Assembly: GCA_016292295.1 (NCBI GenBank)
Contig: JADNEJ010000341.1
Location: 1 to 9,267, forward strand
From: Candidatus Thiodictyon intracellulare
GTDB lineage: Bacteria; Pseudomonadota; Gammaproteobacteria; Chromatiales; Chromatiaceae
Direction: 5' to 3'
Length of the DNA: 9,267 nucleotides
The position numbers and the translations under genes are program-made. This document shows, piece after piece, positions 7,274 through 9,267 of the stretch. The notes under the pieces are model-generated. The model saw nothing but the letters and a program-made list of their open reading frames with translations. It made no database searches and was not told where the DNA came from. The first letter of the stretch is position 1. Every line of letters starts with the position of its first letter.

Positions 7274-8677
7274 TCATAGGGTCCTCACATCGACGAAATG
7301 ACCGGTCACCGCGACGGCGGCGGCCATGGCCGGGCTCACCAGGTGGGTGCGCCCACCCTGCCCCTGACGGCCTTCGAAGTTGCGGTTGGAGGTCGAGGCG
7401 CAACGCTCCTGTGGCTCCAAGCGATCCGCGTTCATCGCCAGGCACATGGAACAGCCTGGCTCACGCCACTCGAAGCCGGCCGCGGTGAAGATGCGGTCCA
7501 GCCCCTCGACCTCGGCCTGCGCCTTGACCGGACCCGAGCCCGGCACCACCAGGGCGAGCCGGATGCCCGGGGCGACGCGGCGGCCCTCAACCACCGCCGC
7601 CGCGGCACGCAGATCCTCGATCCGTGAATTGGTGCAGGAGCCGATGAAAACCTTGTCAGGGTGGATCTCGGTGATCAGGGTGCCGGCCTCCAGTCCCATG
7701 TAGGCCAGCGCACGGCGCATGCCGGCGACCTTGGTCGGGTTCGGCTCCAACGCCGGGTCCGGCACCCGCCCATCCACTGGCAGCACCATCTCAGGGGAGG
7801 TCCCCCAGGTCACTTGGGGCTTGATGTCGGCCGCGTTGAGCCGGACCACCCGGTCGAATGCGGCACCCGGATCGCTCACCATGGTGCGCCAATAGTCAGC
7901 GGCGCGCTCGAACAGCTTCCCCTTCGGGGCAAAGTGGCGACCGCGCAGGTACTCGATGGTCGGCTCGTCCACGGCGACCAGCCCAGCGCGGGCGCCGGCC
8001 TCAATGGCCATGTTGCAGACGGTCATGCGCCCCTCCATGGACAGCGCCCGGATCGCCTCGCCGCCGAACTCGACCACGTAGCCGGTGCCGCCCGCGGTAC
8101 CGATCTCGCCGATGATGGCGAGCACGATGTCCTTGGCCATCACCCCGGGGTCGACCGCGCCATCGACACTGATCAGCATGGCCTTGGACTTGCGCTGGAG
8201 CAGGCACTGGGTAGCGAGCACATGCTCCACCTCGGAGGTGCCGATCCCGAAGGCGAGCGCCCCGAAGGCCCCGTGGGTGGCGGTATGTGAGTCGCCGCAC
8301 ACCAGCGTACTGCCCGGCAGGGTGAAGCCCTGCTCCGGGCCTATGACGTGACAGATTCCCTGCCGCGAGTCGCCCATGGCGAACTCGGTGATGCCGAAGG
8401 CGCGGCAGTTCGTGTCCAGGGTCTCCACCTGGAGGCGCGCGACCGGGTCCGTGATGCCCGCGGCCAGGTTGGTGGTGGGGACATTGTGATCCGGTACCGC
8501 CAGGTTCGCCGCCACCCGCCAGGGCCTGCGCCCGGCCAGGCGCAGGCCCTCGAAAGCCTGCGGTGAGGTCACCTCGTGCACCAGTTGCCGGTCGATGTAG
8601 AGCAGCGCCGTGCCGTCCTCATCCACCCGCACCACATGATCGTCCCAGAGTTTGTCGTAGAGGGTTCGGGCACCCAT
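7274..8677 (-). CDS. leuC: 3-isopropylmalate dehydratase large subunit
   Basis: LeuC is the aconitase-family subunit carrying the [4Fe-4S] cluster of isopropylmalate isomerase and works with LeuD in leucine synthesis. The ATG at 8677 gives 467 residues, close to E. coli LeuC, beginning [20 protein letters not shown] lies seven bases upstream. A TTG at 8728 would add 17 residues unlike the family. Cluster ligands are Cys348 in [13 protein letters not shown], and Cys409 and Cys412 in [10 protein letters not shown]. The [21 protein letters not shown] motif (127-146) and [19 protein letters not shown] (431-449) are intact. It is the first gene of the visible leuCDB cluster and is preceded by a promoter candidate. 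leuA is absent nearby. Confidence 0.97.
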   Translation of the reverse strand: MGARTLYDKLWDDHVVRVDEDGTALLYIDRQLVHEVTSPQAFEGLRLAGRRPWRVAANLAVPDHNVPTTNLAAGITDPVARLQVETLDTNCRAFGITEFAMGDSRQGICHVIGPEQGFTLPGSTLVCGDSHTATHGAFGALAFGIGTSEVEHVLATQCLLQRKSKAMLISVDGAVDPGVMAKDIVLAIIGEIGTAGGTGYVVEFGGEAIRALSMEGRMTVCNMAIEAGARAGLVAVDEPTIEYLRGRHFAPKGKLFERAADYWRTMVSDPGAAFDRVVRLNAADIKPQVTWGTSPEMVLPVDGRVPDPALEPNPTKVAGMRRALAYMGLEAGTLITEIHPDKVFIGSCTNSRIEDLRAAAAVVEGRRVAPGIRLALVVPGSGPVKAQAEVEGLDRIFTAAGFEWREPGCSMCLAMNADRLEPQERCASTSNRNFEGRQGQGGRTHLVSPAMAAAVAVTGHFVDVRTL

Positions 8678-8700
8678 GATGCCACCTCGTTCGCTAGAAT

Positions 8701-8719
8701 CAGGCGCTCGCCTGAGCGC
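8701..8719 (-). promoter_or_regulatory. Leader hairpin upstream of leuC with two alternative folds
   Basis: gcgctc and gagcgc (8704-8719) form a six-base-pair stem with a four-base loop. The overlapping caggcg and cgcctg (8701-8714) can form a competing stem. Both lie between the promoter candidate and the leuC ribosome site and lack a following T-run. A role in translation or message stability is possible but unproven. Confidence 0.35.
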
Positions 8720-8727
8720 AACGCGCA

Positions 8728-8756
8728 AGAATAGACGGCGCGGTCCGCAAACTCAA
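8728..8756 (-). promoter_or_regulatory. Candidate sigma70 promoter for leuCDB
   Basis: On the minus strand, TTGAGT (8751-8756) and TATTCT (8728-8733) are spaced exactly 17 bases apart. Each box matches the consensus at four of six positions. The leader to the leuC ATG would be about 45 bases. No leucine-rich leader peptide is visible, so E. coli-style attenuation is not supported. Confidence 0.45.
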
Positions 8757-8952
8757 TTCCAACGCGAGTCCGCGGGCCCGCCGGCGCAACCGCGCGGTCT
8801 TCTGCCTGGGGCTCCGCCGGACAGTCCCGCGGGTCGGCGCGTCCACGCCGACTGCGCGGACGCGCACGCCGAGGCCATCAGCGGTCTTGAGACCGACCAC
8901 GGGACCATCTAAAAATTTAATTCGACCGGCACGGCCTTCGGCGCGGCGCGCG

Positions 8953-9153
8953 TCATTCAGACCATACGGAATCCAGGGACAAGGCATACACGGGGTCCGC
9001 GGCGAAGGGCGCAGCGGCCCGCGGATCGACCCTGATCCAGACCTCACCGACGATGGGAGTACCCGGTACCTCCACGCGCGTGAAGCGCTTAAAGGGCGTG
9101 CCGCGCACCGGGTCGAGCAGTGGGTGATCGTGCCGGTACCAGTGGATATACAC
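8953..9153 (-). CDS. Hypothetical protein, probably a 3' fragment of a truncated gene
   Basis: This 66-codon frame starts at a GTG directly after an in-frame TGA and has no convincing ribosome site. Third codon positions are mostly G or C, like the genuine genes here, and composition is protein-like rather than Arg/Pro shadow-like. Examples are HWYRHDHPLLDPVRG, FKRFTRVEVPGTPIVGEVW and PVYALSLDSVW. No family was recognised, and there is no signal peptide or membrane helix. The coding character begins abruptly at TATA (9147-9150), just where an IS630-like element seems to begin on the other strand, and IS630 elements insert at TA. I infer a gene whose 5' part was cut off by that insertion. A true short gene with a GTG start is the alternative. 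Confidence 0.4.
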   Translation of the reverse strand: MYIHWYRHDHPLLDPVRGTPFKRFTRVEVPGTPIVGEVWIRVDPRAAAPFAADPVYALSLDSVWSE

Positions 9154-9219
9154 GTCTCATCTGATATTTTCGCTCAGAACCCTAGCGTAACCGGCCGACG
9201 TCGATATACTAGCGTCCCT

Positions 9220-9267
9220 ATGCTCGACTAGACCCTCTCCACCGAACAACTCGCCGAGCTGCGTGCC
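9220..9267 (+). pseudogene. IS630-like transposase, N-terminal start with an in-frame TAG (partial)
   Basis: Reading from the ATG at 9220 gives MLD, a TAG (9229-9231), then TLSTEQLAELRA to the window end. The last twelve residues resemble the N-terminus of IS630-family transposases (typically TLSxEQLAELRA...), whose function is cut-and-paste transposition at TA dinucleotides. A TATACT -10-like box lies at 9205-9210, with no good -35. The TAG would block this start. Either the true start is elsewhere, the copy is dead, or a base is wrong. Only 12 codons support the family call. Confidence 0.4.

Larger units (their letters stand above)
8678..8952. other. Non-coding region between leuC and the 8953-9153 fragment
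   Basis: This stretch of about 275 bases has no convincing gene. Open frames through it are Arg- and Pro-rich products of high GC. It holds the leuC ribosome site, leader hairpin and promoter candidate, a six-base-pair hairpin cggtct/agaccg at 8882-8895, and an unusually AT-rich block at about 8910-8922. No tRNA or riboswitch was recognised. Confidence 0.6.

Noticed and set aside
8678..8952. Leucine leader peptide or T-box before leuC
   Set aside because: No short frame with a run of Leu codons and no T-box-like motif could be found.
8700..9047. 115-codon minus-strand frame upstream of leuC
   Set aside because: It overlaps the better-supported 8953-9153 frame and the leuC promoter candidate, and its composition is Arg/Pro-rich. 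Not a convincing gene.
8887..9231. 114-codon plus-strand frame at the right edge
   Set aside because: Mostly antisense to the 8953-9153 coding fragment. Its end merely runs into MLD-TAG of the putative transposase start.

Overview
The window is GC-rich chromosomal DNA with strong G/C preference at third codon positions. It carries a gammaproteobacterial gene block on the minus strand, in transcription order leuC, leuD, leuB, asd, fimV, truA. The same order is known from Pseudomonas-type genomes, where trpF and accD usually follow truA. A FimV polar hub with a PVP/Ala-rich linker, together with the high GC, fits a purple sulfur bacterium or a relative (Chromatiaceae-like). That placement is inference; no marker gene here fixes the taxon.

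Right edge (about 8950-9267): the extreme right shows what looks like the start of an IS630-type transposase on the plus strand. It abuts a short minus-strand coding fragment of unknown function (8953-9153) that appears to have lost its 5' part. A non-coding stretch of about 275 bases follows, holding a good sigma70-like promoter candidate and a leader hairpin in front of leuC.

Centre-right (5488-8677): leuC and leuD (the two subunits of isopropylmalate isomerase, one base apart) and leuB (3-isopropylmalate dehydrogenase, probably with a TTG start) carry out the last dedicated steps of leucine synthesis before transamination. No leuA lies in the window. A short spacer built of CTGA-type heptamers and a hairpin separates leuB from asd (4290-5405), which supplies aspartate semialdehyde for Lys, Thr, Met and diaminopimelate.

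Centre-left (1011-4194): a fimV gene with its own promoter candidate. Signal peptide, periplasmic N-domain, LysM-like region, coiled coil, transmembrane segment, TPR and FimV C-terminal domain are all recognisable. As given, however, the gene is split by a frameshift in the Pro/Ala linker and by an in-frame TGA inside the LysM-like region. These are either real decay or clustered sequence errors.

Left edge (1-1010): truA, with a hexanucleotide tandem repeat encoding a Gln-Ala run near its C-terminus and an unusual tail. The tail overlaps the start of an IS1182-like transposase running off the left end. The metabolic block is therefore bordered by insertion-sequence material on both sides. I found no defence system, CRISPR array, RNA gene or other clearly new system. 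The interest lies in the broken fimV, the IS borders and the small repeats.
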